The translations under genes and the position numbers were made by a program. A stretch of 64,000 nucleotides of DNA from Schistosoma mansoni (Eukaryota > Platyhelminthes > Trematoda > Strigeidida > Schistosomatidae), in assembly GCF_000237925.1 (NCBI RefSeq), contig NC_031497.1, positions 23,813,249-23,877,248 on the forward strand, in the 5' to 3' direction. This document shows, one piece after another, positions 9,803-21,082 of the stretch. The notes beneath the pieces are model-generated. The model was not told where the DNA came from. It saw only the letters and a list, made by a program, of their open reading frames with translations, and did not search any database. Within the stretch, counting starts at the first letter, position 1, and each line of letters opens with the position of its first letter.

Positions 9803-11049
9803 TAAATGATAGTGTCATGAATAATCGATTTTTAAAAATTCATCTTATTTACAGTTTAAAATTGCGCAATTTTTTTTTAAAAAACAATCTCGGTAACCTT
9901 TTTAATTAGTTTCATTTACTACTATTTTCATACGGACGCGGAAATAATATTTTTCAATTAAAACATAGAAACAAAAAGGAAATTCAATTAAATTCTTAAT
10001 TATTTCTTGAATAAATCGATATAAAGAATACGGAAGAAATAATTGTAAAATTTCGTAACTTTATAAACAAATAATTAACACCCCTTCCATTCATAGTAAC
10101 ATGGTGAAGCCTCGTAGGACCTTCTGGAGAAGGATATCACATCAAAGCAAGGCACAACTGCTTGGGCTTAATAGGTGTTTTTGCAATTTTTGAGCAGACT
10201 CATTCATTCTTTCTTTTTGAGTCAAGAATAATTGTACAATGATTCTTTTTAGCTTTCGTAATCAGTTGTGGGTATAGGTAGAGTAGCTGAATAGGCCGAT
10301 CTCCATCACCCTGGTTACCACTCACGTTAGTTCATGGGAACAGTCCCAATATCCAGAAGGCAGGATGAGGACTTGTGAGTCAGATCTCGCTTCCCGGAAT
10401 AAATAGTAGTACTATAACAACATAATAAACTATTTTAAAAAGTTATAAAAACTTGGTAATTTAATTGTTTGAATGATGCTTTTTACATGGATTTAGTAGC
10501 AAATTATTCAAACAAAGTTATTTTTATCTGATAGGGATTTTTGAGAAAATTATTTAACCTAGTAACAAAGTCACAGATGAGCAATGTAGCGAGAAAATAC
10601 GTTACCATAGAAATTCTATTAGTCAAACCGCCAATTCATTCACAAGAAACTGTTAAAGTGATGTAAAGAAATCAAGGAAATGAAAGTGATGGATAAGTAA
10701 ACAATGAATTATTCATTGCTTATATATTCTAAGGGAATGCCTTTAGAGAAAAAACAACAACTATTGATGTGTACAACGATCTTTAGAGGTGATTCAATAT
10801 GTGAATGATTAGAGAATGCAGGATTAATGAAAAACGAAACATATCACATGCCTAAACTTATTTAGGGTAGAAATTACAGGTTCTCAGTATATATGGTAAC
10901 ATAGAACGTTTAACCACTGTCATAGAAGTAACAACTAAAGAGTTCACAATGACACCTGATATTCAGCTTAGATTAAAGTATAGATAGTATTATTTTCTTT
11001 TCAAGTTAATGAATTCGGTACTATAAAGAATAAACAAAGTTTATATTAA
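9803..11049. other. AT-rich stretch without a recognised feature
   Basis: No retroelement domain, LTR ends or coding frame was recognised across this interval. Confidence 0.4.
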
Positions 11050-11455
11050 CAGAAGGGGTTTTTTGTGGAGATTTAGTATTTTCATAATTGAAAGCGTGAG
11101 TCAATTGAAGCTAGACCATCAGGGAAAACCTGGAAGCACTGGAAGGTCGTTTTGTCCTATTGTGGAACTCCTCAGTAGTGCGTGTCCACGACCTCGCCTC
11201 GCGAGATTAGAACCCAGGACCTATCACTCTCGCGCCAGATCACTTAATCTCTAGACCACTGAGCCGGCATGCATGGTGTTAATGTCTAAGTTCAACCAAT
11301 CCACGAAGTTTGAGCGACCGTTTACCAATTGTCTTCAGTGAGTTGATATCTCACAACAGACGTGGTTTGAACTCCACTGGTCACTTCTTCTCAATAGAAC
11401 TCCCGGATTTACCTCTCGAAGTCAGTCACTAGTGAGCATATGATTATTATTATCA
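11050..11455 (-). repeat. Family B repeat, near full length, minus strand
   Basis: On the minus strand it starts with the body (GCTCACTAGTGACTGACTTC), runs through the tRNA-like part (box B text CTGGGTTCTAATCTC) and the hammerhead, and ends with the tail CCCCTTCTG. The ribozyme reads GGACAAAAC where GGACGAAAC is needed, so it is damaged. A further tail-like segment (11456-11500) abuts the body's 5' end, as in tandem units. Confidence 0.75.
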
Positions 11456-11500
11456 AAAGGGGGTTTTTATGGAGATTTAGTATTTTCATATATTTTCAAA
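11456..11500 (-). repeat. Truncated family B tail next to the full copy
   Basis: AAAAGGGGGTTTTTATGGAG followed by ATTTAGTATTTTCATA is the outer end of a family B tail. It directly abuts the 5' end of the unit at 11050-11455. Confidence 0.6.
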
Positions 11501-11825
11501 TATTAACAACCATTGTCTCATGATAACACTTGGCAAACAATTTTGAGTTAGTGAATATAAGTCTACATATGACAAATTGGCATACAATTCCCATTTAAAC
11601 ATTAAAACTTAAAAAACACGAAGTTCAGCGAAGGAATCTCTTTTCAACGAATTAATCATCAAGCTGTACAATCGTACTTATATGAAAAAATTTTTTGTTA
11701 AAGTACTAATTCCTTGAGGAAATAACCAAGATGACGTAATAGAAATATTGTAATATTAGGTTACGTAATACGAGTAATAACAATAGATTTAGTGAATATA
11801 ATAAGATAATTAAAATGAATAAAAT

Positions 11826-11962
11826 GAATAAAATGCTGAGGAGTCCCATTATGGGACGAAACGGTCTTCTAGTGCTTCCAGGTTTTCCATAAGGGTTTAG
11901 CTTTAATTGACTCATGACTTAAACTATGAAAATACTGAAATCTCCACAAAACCCCTTCTGAT
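11826..11962 (+). repeat. Family B 3' fragment
   Basis: It starts in the hammerhead and runs to ACCCCTTCTGAT. The tRNA-like head is replaced by AATGAATAAA-type repeats. Confidence 0.75.
11836..11875 (+). ncRNA. Hammerhead core without its 5' stem I strand
   Basis: CUGAGGAG, stem II (UCCC/GGGA), GAAAC and triplet UUC are present, but the upstream flank cannot pair with UAGUGC. Self-cleavage is unlikely. Confidence 0.6.
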
Positions 11963-13411
11963 CTAAAATGTTTATGTTACAATAATTAAAGGTCATTAAA
12001 GGTCACAGAGGTGTAAAAATAAATAAGGTGATATGATGAGTATTCATGAATAAAATTATTGAGAATATAAGACATAAGTAAAGGGGAAATGCAGTAATAA
12101 TGATAATAGTAATAATATTAGGGCCATGGTAACGATAATGGTAAGGTGTACTTCTTTTGTACGCATAGTTCTGGTTTAAGCTCATGGATGGCAAGAGCTT
12201 CAGCTATTTTTAGGAGTTGGATACAAAGAAATCTAGGTAGATTTCAATGAATCATATAAACAACCTTAAAATCAGACTGTGGATCCGTAGAATGATCACA
12301 GTCGATTAGGTGTTCAAGTATAGAACTCCTAACTGCTTTCGTTGAAAAGAGATCCCTTCGCTGAACTTTGTGTTTTTAATATGACAAATTGTTTTTATAT
12401 TCCTCACACTGTAACATCTACTTGGTATTTAGCTTGTGGTTTACTTTTTATTTGTTGCGATAAAAAATTACCTATATTGTCAACTTGTTATAATTGTTAT
12501 TCGTCTGACCATGTAGACATACATCATCAGTAGTTTAGAGCGTGGTTTCAGGGGACCAGAGATAACGTTCCGTGTACTCGAATCGTTTGCCCTAGAGGTG
12601 AGGGGTGATAAAAGTAAGTGAGAAGGGTTAGTCGTGGAGATAAGAGAGTATTGGCAGGTGTAGGAAGGATTTGAATGTGACCAACTTGGTCTCATGTGCA
12701 GTTACGGGTATGAGGGTTAATATCACTTCCCGGCTGCCTACACCGTGGAAGCGACATACATCATACCGTTGAATATATTGTCATTCATCCTTATCAAATG
12801 TTTGTATGTAGCATGCTTTAAACATGGAAACTATCTTCGTTTCCACCATGCACACAAAATTATAAACGATTTTGTATGATTATATTTTAAGTATTAGTTT
12901 GCTATTGAAATTCATGAATCAGAATTTATCATATTTAGTTTGTTGTCTCAATATAAATACATTCAGGTTCCGTTATTCATGCCTATATTCAAACCAATTA
13001 CTGGTAGCTAAAAATGCTATAGCATTGTAATGAAAGGATAAATATTCACTGGTTCCACAGATAACACATCCGTCTCTGGTTGTAATGGTCTATGCCTCTT
13101 ACTTGCTATTATTCACAACTCAATATGATTAATATCTGTTGACATATAGTGCCAAGTTGTATGTAATACAAAACACTTATCTTTTATTTCACTAGTACAC
13201 GCTAACCAAGTCAGCTTGAAAATAAATCCCGTATGAAGGCATTTGTTGAAAAATCTCAGATCTCAACAAAGACTGTTTTGATAGTCTTGAGTATAACGTA
13301 AAGAAGGCTTCAAAACCTTAATGATTAGTGAAGCGTATGCGTTAGCATCTGAAAATGAAATAAATTTTTGCATTGCTGCATCTTCCTTATCAATACACAC
13401 TCTACTCATGG
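11963..13411. other. Stretch without a recognised feature
   Basis: AT-rich. Several 60-70 residue open frames exist but none shows a domain or consistent splice sites. Confidence 0.35.
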
Positions 13412-13690
13412 TGTTGGCTACTTATATCCACATAAGTAGTATATAACTATGGTCGGACATTGAGTATATTTCAGTAGAAGATCGATAAGAAAAGAACCGG
13501 AACGACACGCAATTGGTATGAAAATGCATGAACAATGCAATCAGAGAGGATGAACTGATATTTGCAGAATGAACAGTCAAAATTGAAACAATTGGTTGAT
13601 AGTTTTCAAATTAACAGTTTACTGTATGATTGTCAGATTTTGCACATAAATACATTTGGTTATCCCTACTCTTGTTCTAATTCACTATAT
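13412..13690 (+). mobile_element. LTR family C, diverged copy
   Basis: Shares the hairpin region (CTACTTATATCCACATAAGT), AGAAGATCGATAAG, GAAAATGCATGAACAATG and ATACATTTGGTT with the copy at 47528-47830. The ends have decayed. Confidence 0.6.
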
Positions 13691-14267
13691 AGTGAGTTAA
13701 TTTGTTTTAACAAAAATGAATTTTTTTCAGAAAAATCACTTGTCACCAGAGGATAGAAAAAATGTTTAAATATAGCATCAACATACAAATTACTTTGCTC
13801 AAGAACCGATCATATATCGCCTCCATTATTTATCAACTAAATCTACAAAACCAAATACATAAAAGGATCAGAAATACATGGAATCAGTCGTTTAATGAAA
13901 AGGAATTCTTCACAGTTTGATTGCCTTCTATTCAAAAAAAAAGGATAATGTTAAAAGCTTTGTTTTCATTTTACAGGAAATAATGATTGGAATTCAAAAA
14001 TAACAGTTCAATTTTATTGATTTTCGATACTATATTCTTAATAAATCTTTGATTATAGAATATATCAATCTAACTATTTACGAATCTCTGAGGTCCTTTA
14101 TTCATAATTTACTTTAAAATCATTATATTGTCACTTTCTTAATAATTTTACTATTCTCTAATATGATCTCTATTCTTTAAAATAGTATGTTTACTATTAT
14201 TTTAAAGCAAATAAATTGAGTGCATTGATAATATAATAATGATTAATACTGGGTAAATGTTGGAAAC
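13691..14267. other. AT-rich stretch without a recognised feature
   Basis: Very AT-rich with many short A or T runs; nothing identifiable. Confidence 0.4.
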
Positions 14268-14561
14268 GACACTATCAGTAACAGAAGGAAGCGCTGGAAG
14301 TCGATAGGACATACATTGAGTAAATCACCCAACTGCATTACAAGACAAGCTCTCACATGAAATCCTGAAGGTCAAACAAAACGAGGAAGGTCAAAGAACA
14401 CATTATACCAAGAAATGGAGATAGATATGATAAGAATGAACAAAAATTGGATAGAACTAGAAAGGAAGGCCCATGACAAAGTGAGTGGGTTGTAGAATGC
14501 TGGTCAGCGGCCTATGCTCCATTGGGAGTAACAGACGTAAGAAAGTAAGTAAGTAAGTAAA
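14268..14561 (+). mobile_element. RTE-type retroposon, 3' end fragment
   Basis: Degenerate codons of the C-terminal region, then the 3' end GGCCTATGCTCCATTGGGAG and a terminal TAAGTAAG repeat. It matches the better copies at 20139 and 36505. Terminal short repeats instead of poly(A) are typical of RTE elements. Confidence 0.8.
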
Positions 14562-15199
14562 TGTTGGAAACTGCGACCATAGTGGTTTCCTATATTAATA
14601 CAGTTTTTATAACTGATTTCTATTAAACCAATGTTTTTAGATATCATCACCAAAACCAATTCATTCATACGTTTAATTTGCTACTTAACGTAGTTATAAA
14701 TATATTGTTTTCCTCTAATAAAATAATACTTGATATACGCAACCTATTAACTATGTATAGTAAATAGATTTAAAATAATACGATATCGTTTATACCCACT
14801 CATTTTTTATTCTGGCAAATGAAAAGAACACTTTCCTTCTTGAAACCAACTAACTGAAGAAGCCACATTTAGCATTGATTTATTGATATTTAAACAGAAA
14901 CATGCTTGTTCACAGGTAAAACTTCACTTGTCACTGATATCAATTAATTAATACCATAAAAATCCCTTTCCCTAATGTATACGAATACATAGTCACAATT
15001 CTATGATCATATCATTCTGACAATACTGTAGGTTATTATCATGTAATTAAAGTCACAATCAAACCATTATCTGTCAACAAGTTTAACATTTAAGTATATT
15101 TCAAAAAGAGATAAATGTTGACTAGAATGCAACCCAAGACGCGTGTTCCGTCCTATTCAGAACTCGTCAGCTGAATGTTTTGAAATTGTCATACTTTTA
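14562..15199. other. Stretch without a recognised feature
   Basis: AT-rich. ACTAGAATGCAACCC with ATTCAGAACTCGTCAGC near 15121-15175 is a degenerate minus-strand trace of an Sm-alpha hammerhead, too weak to annotate alone. Confidence 0.4.
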
Positions 15200-16005
15200 T
15201 TTTATATTAAAAACATTTGAAAAAACTTATATTTCTCCCTCAGCACGGATTCGAAAAGCTCGTTTGGCTTTTGCCAACTTACGTCACCTATGGCGAAGAC
15301 GAGATATCCGTCTATCAATTAAGGGACGAATATACTGCAGTTCGCTCTGTTCTACTTTACGGCTGTGAAACATGGCCATTAAGATTAGAAGATACTCGTA
15401 AGTTACTAGTATTTGACCACAGATGTCTTAGAAATATTGCTCGCATCTGCTGGGATAACCGGGTAAGTAATAGTGAGGTTAGATGGTAAATCAGTTGATG
15501 AGGTCATGACTCTTCATCGACTGAGATGGTTGGACCACGTGTTACGTATGCCTGAACACCGATGACCACGACGCGCTATGCTGACTAGTATTGGAGATGG
15601 TTGGAAGAGAGTTAGAGGCGGCCAAACCAAAACTTGGTATCAGAGCTTGAAGTCACTAACTTCTAGTCTGAGCTATGTTGGTAGATGCAGACTACCTGGT
15701 TGGGGTCCACGTGACTATCGTAACCAATGGTTAGAGACTCTAGGTGACATTACTCATAATTGATTACAATGGCGTAAGTGTATACACCCTTTATCTTCCC
15801 TTAAACCTTGAGATTAAAATTGCTTCATAACTTTCTTCCTTTCTATACTATATCCTTATATACAACCTATCTTTTATATATTACCACCACTAAATTAACT
15901 ACTTCTATGAATTCGGTGTTGATCCTGTTGAGCTAATGAGGTATGGCAACTTGGACCAATGCATACATGTGCCTGGTTCTACGTTGTAGCTGACTGACGA
16001 GTTAT
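15200..16005 (+). mobile_element. Non-LTR retrotransposon, 3' coding end and tail
   Basis: Broken frames encode the C-terminal region found downstream of reverse transcriptase in many flatworm non-LTR elements: LYGCETWPLR, LLVFDHRCLRNIARICW, then LKSLTSSLSYVGRC and WGPRDYRNQWLETLGD. At least two frame changes separate these pieces. The tail continues to GTAGCTGACTGAC. The same sequence forms the interrupted copy at 3783-4061 plus 8917-9103. Confidence 0.8.
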
Positions 16006-16391
16006 ATGATAGATTTATAATGAGTATATTGTTAGTTAATTAAATCATTAATTCATTATTCATGATAATGTTTAATTGATTTTACATTAGAAAATTATTT
16101 CCGCAATTAGTCTAATGCTACAGGGCAAACTCATACTAGATAAATACAATTTAGGTCATTTAGGTTACTTTTATTCCTTAACCCTTGGTAGAGTCCTTTT
16201 TTTAAAAAATTACTAATTAAATTGTTAACCAAATGATTTTATATGACCGTAAATTTAAAGTTCGGTTTAAGTAAATGACTATCGTAAAGTTAATATCACT
16301 TAACGTTTATATGGAGAATTTCTTGAGTGTATACTTCAATGATTCAAAGTTTATTGTATGAATTTCATATTAATCAATGATTTATAATCTC
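16006..16391. other. Stretch without a recognised feature
   Basis: AT-rich. No repeat ends or coding motifs seen. Confidence 0.4.
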
Positions 16392-16720
16392 AGAAGAAGT
16401 TTTGTGGATATTATAGTAGTTTTCATACGTTGAGATTATGAATCAATTGAAGCTAGAACACCATGGAAAACCTGGAAGCACGGTTGCTCAATTGCGTGGA
16501 TTGGTTGAAGTTAGACATTAACACCGTTGGATGCCTGCCTAATGGTCTAGAGGTTAAGTGTTCGCGCGCGGGACCGACAGGCCCTAGGCTCGAATCTCGC
16601 GGGGCAGGATCGTGCATGTTCACAGCTGAGGAGTCCCACAATAGGATGAAACGGCCGTCCAATGCTTCCACGTTTTCCATGATGGTCTAGCTTCCATTGA
16701 CTTATTAAACTGAATTTAGT
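16392..16720. repeat. Family B element: inverted tail joined to a plus-strand unit
   Basis: The left part is a minus tail (CAGAAGAAGTTTTGTGG to CCTGGAAGCA). It switches near 16485 to a plus body (GTGGATTGGTTGAAGTTAGA) with tRNA-like box A (ATGGTCTAGAGG) and box B text (GGCTCGAATCTC), the hammerhead and a plus tail that decays near 16710. Confidence 0.75.
16621..16665 (+). ncRNA. Hammerhead ribozyme, family B
   Basis: CUGAGGAG and GAAAC are intact and the triplet is GUC. The stem II closing pair is G-U (GGAUGAAAC), and stem I (CACAG with CAAUG) is weakened. Confidence 0.6.
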
Positions 16721-16759
16721 TTGTGGAAGTATAATCTTCTTCTAAACAAACAGTAATTT

Positions 16760-16855
16760 TAATACGTTGTGATTATGAATCAATCGAAGTTAGACTACCA
16801 TGGAAAACCTGGAAGTACTGGACGGTTGTTTCGTCCTATTATGCGACTCCTCATA
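16760..16855 (-). repeat. Family B fragment with partial hammerhead, minus strand
   Basis: Tail plus most of the ribozyme. On the minus strand the first core box reads AUGAGGAG, so the conserved C is lost. GAAAC and the GUC triplet remain. Confidence 0.65.
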
Positions 16856-17064
16856 ATTTATTGATTACGACAAGAAATCAGTTCATGTTTATTGTGTGTT
16901 TTACAGTATATCTTCAGATATTATCGTATATTTTTTAGTATTTTATGAAATAATTGGATACATTTTATTCGAGGTTGTTACTATGGGAAAGTCAATCTCA
17001 CTTCTATTATTGATTATCAATTTAAATGATTTATTCATTTCCTCTTCAGATTGAGAAGATTATT

Positions 17065-17540
17065 ATTATATCTTAGCGAAGACATAAGTATGGGTAACTT
17101 CTGCGATTCATTAATGGACGATTATTCTATATATATATTTATTGTTTCACTATTGAGTAATTAGATTGTACATATTTATATTTATCCTATTATAAGCTTC
17201 ATTTTGACCTATGGATTATTATTACATGATTTACTGTTCCTAAATTATAATCATTTCATTGATTACAGTCTTTCATGTTCACAGTCGCATTTGGTTTGAT
17301 CACGTATAAATGTTATTTTCTATTTTATAGTGTGATGTGGTCTGTTTGTCTGGTATATAAACCGGGTATGCTTGAAATAAATGATTCGTATAACAGAAGC
17401 TGTAATTGGTGTTCCTGACTCAAGTGGAAGGGCTAGGCGGACAAGGGACTAATAAAGACTTTAGACTACTCATACCTGTCGAACGTCATTGGTTGGCATA
17501 GTGCTAAGATTGGAAAAGTCGTATTCCAATTGATGGATAA
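17065..17540 (-). mobile_element. LTR family D, diverged minus copy
   Basis: The minus strand follows the order of 1751-2246. Shared landmarks on the plus strand are TTTTGACCTATGGATTATTA, TCTATTTTATAGTGTGATG and GGTATATAAACCGGGTATG. The boundaries are not exact and no target duplication was found. Confidence 0.6.
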
Positions 17541-17905
17541 ATCACGTGATAAAATCATAATAATTATAAAACATATACTTCACAACAATCTATACTTTAT
17601 CTAAATCGGTTACTACTGAACTGTTTCGAAACTAAATTTTCGGTTACTGTTCAGCTAAATAGCTTTCGAATGTAATCAACACTAAAGAAAAGGTTACAAA
17701 ATGATTCATTTTTCATTTAGTAAACATTATTAACTTATCAATTAATTATTCAGGCAAATAATTTGGCATTCATTGACAGTTACTTGTCTAGATGAACAAA
17801 TTTCATTTATATCATTTTATAAACCTTATTAATATTTAAAGACAAGAAATAACTATCTGTCAGTGTTCTATTCAAAAGAAAACATGGCTTATATATTAAA
17901 TGAAA
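17541..17905. other. Stretch without a recognised feature
   Basis: AT-rich, no identifiable element. Confidence 0.4.
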
Positions 17906-17909
17906 AAAA

Positions 17910-18420
17910 TTTCAGAAGGAGCTTTTTGCCGATATTATAGTAATTTTGATAGTTGAGATCGGGAGTCAATTCAAGCTAGACCACAATGGAAAACCTGGAA
18001 GCACTGGACGGCCGTTTCGTCCTACTGTAGGACTCCTCAGTACTGCTCATCCACGATCCCGCCTCACGAGATTTGAACTCAGGACACAACGGTCTCGCGC
18101 TCGAACGCTTAACCTCTACACCACTGAACTGGCCGGCATCCAACGGTGTTAATGCCTAATTTCAACCAATCCAAGAAATTGATCGACCGTCCACCATTGT
18201 CTTCAGTGAGTTACCACCTCACAACGGACCCGGTTGAACTCTAATGGTTACTGCTTCTCACTAGAACTTCAGGAAATACCTCTTGAAGCCAGTCACTAGT
18301 GAGTATATGTTGATTAATATCAGAGGACGAAACGGCCGTCCAGTTCTTCTAGGTTTTCTATGGTGGTCTAGCTTCAATTGGCTCATGATCTTAGCCGTTA
18401 AAAAATATCATCAAAAATTA
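17910..18420. repeat. Family B: full minus unit plus an opposed plus tail
   Basis: 17910-18317 is a near complete minus-strand unit (body, tRNA-like, hammerhead, tail). It is followed at once, from 18321, by a plus-strand piece starting inside the hammerhead (AGGACGAAACGGCCGTCC) and running into the tail. Confidence 0.8.
18001..18045 (-). ncRNA. Hammerhead ribozyme, family B, minus strand
   Basis: Minus strand: CUGAGGAG, an extended stem II (GUCCUA with UAGGAC), GAAAC and triplet GUC followed by CAGUGC. The 5' stem I strand (GCAGUA) is imperfect, which may lower activity. Confidence 0.7.
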
Positions 18421-18583
18421 TATGGTTAATTAGTAACATTCAAAATGTTTTTACATAAGATATCGGGACAACTTTTTAATGTCATATACTAAATGCCGTG
18501 TTTTGATATTCGGTAATTATTATTGTACAGATTTTATACATCACTTATATTAAACTACAAATGAAATATTGTTCTGTATTACA

Positions 18584-18805
18584 AGCAAAGATGGATAGTG
18601 ACTAGCAGTGGAATCCATGACGTGCGTTTCGACCTATTTGAGACTCGTCAGATGGATGTACCTGCATCTCAGAGTTGATGTTCAATCTGGGACTCGAACC
18701 CAGTACCGTTCGTTTCCAATGCCATCGCGTTATCCACTGAGCTATTGAGTGCTGATAGCCACTTGCTTGTGCAATGGAGTAAAGTTTAAATTCATTTTCC
18801 TACTC
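18584..18805 (-). repeat. Sm-alpha-type repeat, minus strand
   Basis: On the minus strand: tRNA-like segment with box B GGGTTCGAGTCCC, then hammerhead, then ATCCATCTTTGCTTG. Arranged head-to-head with the plus copy at 18850-19195. Confidence 0.85.
18613..18657 (-). ncRNA. Hammerhead ribozyme, Sm-alpha type, with a compensated stem I
   Basis: Minus strand: AUCCAU, CUGACGAG, then GAAAC, GUC and AUGGAU. The usual stem I pair AUCCAG/CUGGAU has changed on both sides, so pairing stays perfect over 6 bp. Stem II carries a mismatch (GUCU with GGUC). Confidence 0.75.
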
Positions 18806-18849
18806 TATGTTTGAATTTAAACATTAATGTGCATGTATAACTTTTCATT

Positions 18850-19195
18850 TCTAGTCTCCATCCATCTTTGCTTATAATGCTTGTGAGTGAAGGAAATATC
18901 GAGGCGATCCTCACAAGATGCACATATGCCAATAAGAGACTGATCAGTTGCAGAACTAAACATCAATGGGAAGATTCAAGTGAACAATACGAAATGAATT
19001 TAAACTCCATCCAATTGTACAAGCAAGCGGATATCAGGAATCAGTAGCTGAGTGGATAATGCGATGCCGTTTGAAGCGAAAGGCACTGGGTTCGAGTCCC
19101 AGAGTGAATATCAACTCTGGGATTCAGGTAAACTCACCTGATGAGTAGGAAAATTGGGACTAAACGAACGCCCTGAATTCCACTGCTAACCTTTA
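18850..19195 (+). repeat. Sm-alpha-type repeat, plus strand
   Basis: Begins ATCCATCTTTGCTTATAATG, continues through the head and the tRNA-like segment (box B GGGTTCGAGTCCC near 19088) and ends with a decayed ribozyme near 19140-19185 (CUGAUGAG kept, but GGGACUAAAC in place of GGACGAAAC). Confidence 0.85.
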
Positions 19196-19624
19196 ACTTT
19201 TGTATAAAGTTCGAAATTTCGTTTCAAAGTTTGTCGTCTGTAAACGAGGGGGATTTTCGTAAATCTAACTTGAGCTTTTATGTGAAGAACTTTATTGATA
19301 ATTTGCAATCCTTTACAAACGAGCTCAGAGTTTCTTAAACTACTAAATGTCTATACTTTGTTTATCAGAAACCATGTAATCCCAGCATTTTTAAGGAATT
19401 TAGTATAGAATTGTATAACTTTTATATGATGTATAAGTTTATTATATACGTCGAATCGTAAAATACCACATTGGTACACCAAACTTGTGAATTGTTTAGC
19501 ACTTCCATAACACATGCACTAATCTTATCACAGAATTAATAAGAAATGTTTTATAAAATGCTATAATCATTATAAAGTCATCTCAAATGTATAAATAAAT
19601 GTTCGTAGCGGTCGTAGTGGAAGT
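19196..19624. other. Stretch without a recognised feature
   Basis: AT-rich, nothing identified. Confidence 0.4.
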
Positions 19625-19895
19625 GTAATGTGTGCTACTTATATCAACATAAGTAGTTTTTTATAACGCTAGTGAGGAATTGGATGTTTGTCAGCAGAAG
19701 GTCGCGAACGAAAGAACGGGAACAGAAAGCGATTGGTGTAAAAATTCATGAACAACGAAGTCTGAGATGATTGATTGATATTTTGCAAATTGAGTATTAA
19801 CAGTATGATTCTCAGATTTTACTAAGATATTCTGTAATTTCGTGTTCGAATACATCCGATTGTACCCAATTGTGTTCTCGTTCACTACAGTAGTA
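19625..19895 (+). mobile_element. LTR family C copy
   Basis: Hairpin region (CTACTTATATCAACATAAGT), GCAGAAGGTCGCGAACG, TGATATTTTGCAAATTGAG and a terminal GTTCTCGTTCACTACA all align with 47528-47830. A clear target duplication is not visible. Confidence 0.65.
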
Positions 19896-20138
19896 GTAAT
19901 AATAGAAGTAGTATTAGTGAAATGTAGAAGCAGTTGTAATCATATTACCGCATAAATGATTCATAAACAACCATTTGTAGTTACAGGTAGTTCATTTGAA
20001 ATATTTATGAGATGTTACAATCTGAAATGAACTTGGGTTAACAATAAAAGTTAAAATAAAAGTTAACAATAAAGTTGGCAATTATGCTGTCAAATTAACC
20101 ATAATTATTTTCAGTTAGATAATTGTTATTTTTTACCT

Positions 20139-20654
20139 ATTTGGAACTCAAAACAATTGTCAACCAACACCAACATCAAAATTTTCAAAACAAATGTCAA
20201 AACAGTTCTACTGTATGGGGCGGAGACGTAGAGAACTACGAAAGCCATCATCCAGAAGATACAAGTGTTTATTAACAGTTGTCTACGCAAAATACTTCGG
20301 ATCCATTGGCCAGTTACTATCAGCAACAAGTTACTGTGAGAGACAACAAACCAGATTTCAGTTGAGGAAGAAATCAGGAAGAAGCACTGGAAGTGGATAG
20401 GACATACATTGAGGAAATCACCCAACTGCGTCACAAGGCAAGTCCTCACATGGAATCCTGAAGGTCAAAGGAAAAGAGGAAAACGAAAGAACACATTTAG
20501 CCGGGAAATCGAGACAGATATGAGAAGAATGAACAAAAATTGAATAGAACTAGAAAGGAAGGCCTAGGACAGAGTGAGTTTAAAAATGCTGGTCGGCGGT
20601 CTATGCTCCATTGGGAGTAACAGGATTAAGTAAGTAAGTAAATAAGTAAGTAAG
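20139..20654 (+). mobile_element. RTE-type retroposon, C-terminal and 3' end
   Basis: Degenerate reading of the region following reverse transcriptase (LLYG-type motif, [12 protein letters not shown]-like text) to the 3' end CTATGCTCCATTGGGAG and TAAGTAAG repeats. It forms an inverted pair with 20806-21082. Confidence 0.8.
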
Positions 20655-20805
20655 ATATTATACAGATTACTTTCTTTAATTTACATAAACATATTTCCAA
20701 AGCCAAAATATTATTAATCAATAACCATATAAGCAACCAATAGTTTAAATTACTCCAATAGTACTCTATTTTACTCTCAACAAAAATTGAGAACAATTTC
20801 AAAAT

Positions 20806-21082
20806 ATGTTGTTGTTGTTACGCTTGTTACTCCCAATGGAACATAGGCCGCCGACCAGCATTCTCCAAGCAACTCTATCTTGGGCCTTCCTTCCTAGTTC
20901 TATCCAATTTTTGTTCATTCTTCTCATGGCTGTCTCCATTTCTCGGCATAATGTGTTGTTTGGTCTTCCTCTTCTCCTTTGTCCTTCAGGATTCTATGTG
21001 AGGGCTTGTCTTGTGACCTAGTCGGATGCTTTCCTCAATGTGTGTCCTATCCACTTCCAGCGTTTCTTACTAATTTCTTCCT
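20806..21082 (-). mobile_element. RTE-type retroposon, 3' end, minus strand
   Basis: Minus-strand copy of the last 270 bases of the same element (plus-strand text ACTCCCAATGGAACATAGG to CACTTCCAGCGTTTCTT). The terminal tetranucleotide repeat has become TTGTTGTTG. Confidence 0.8.

Noticed and set aside
17136-17150. (TA)n near 17.14 kb as a microsatellite
   Set aside because: Too short to be notable; part of a diverged LTR.
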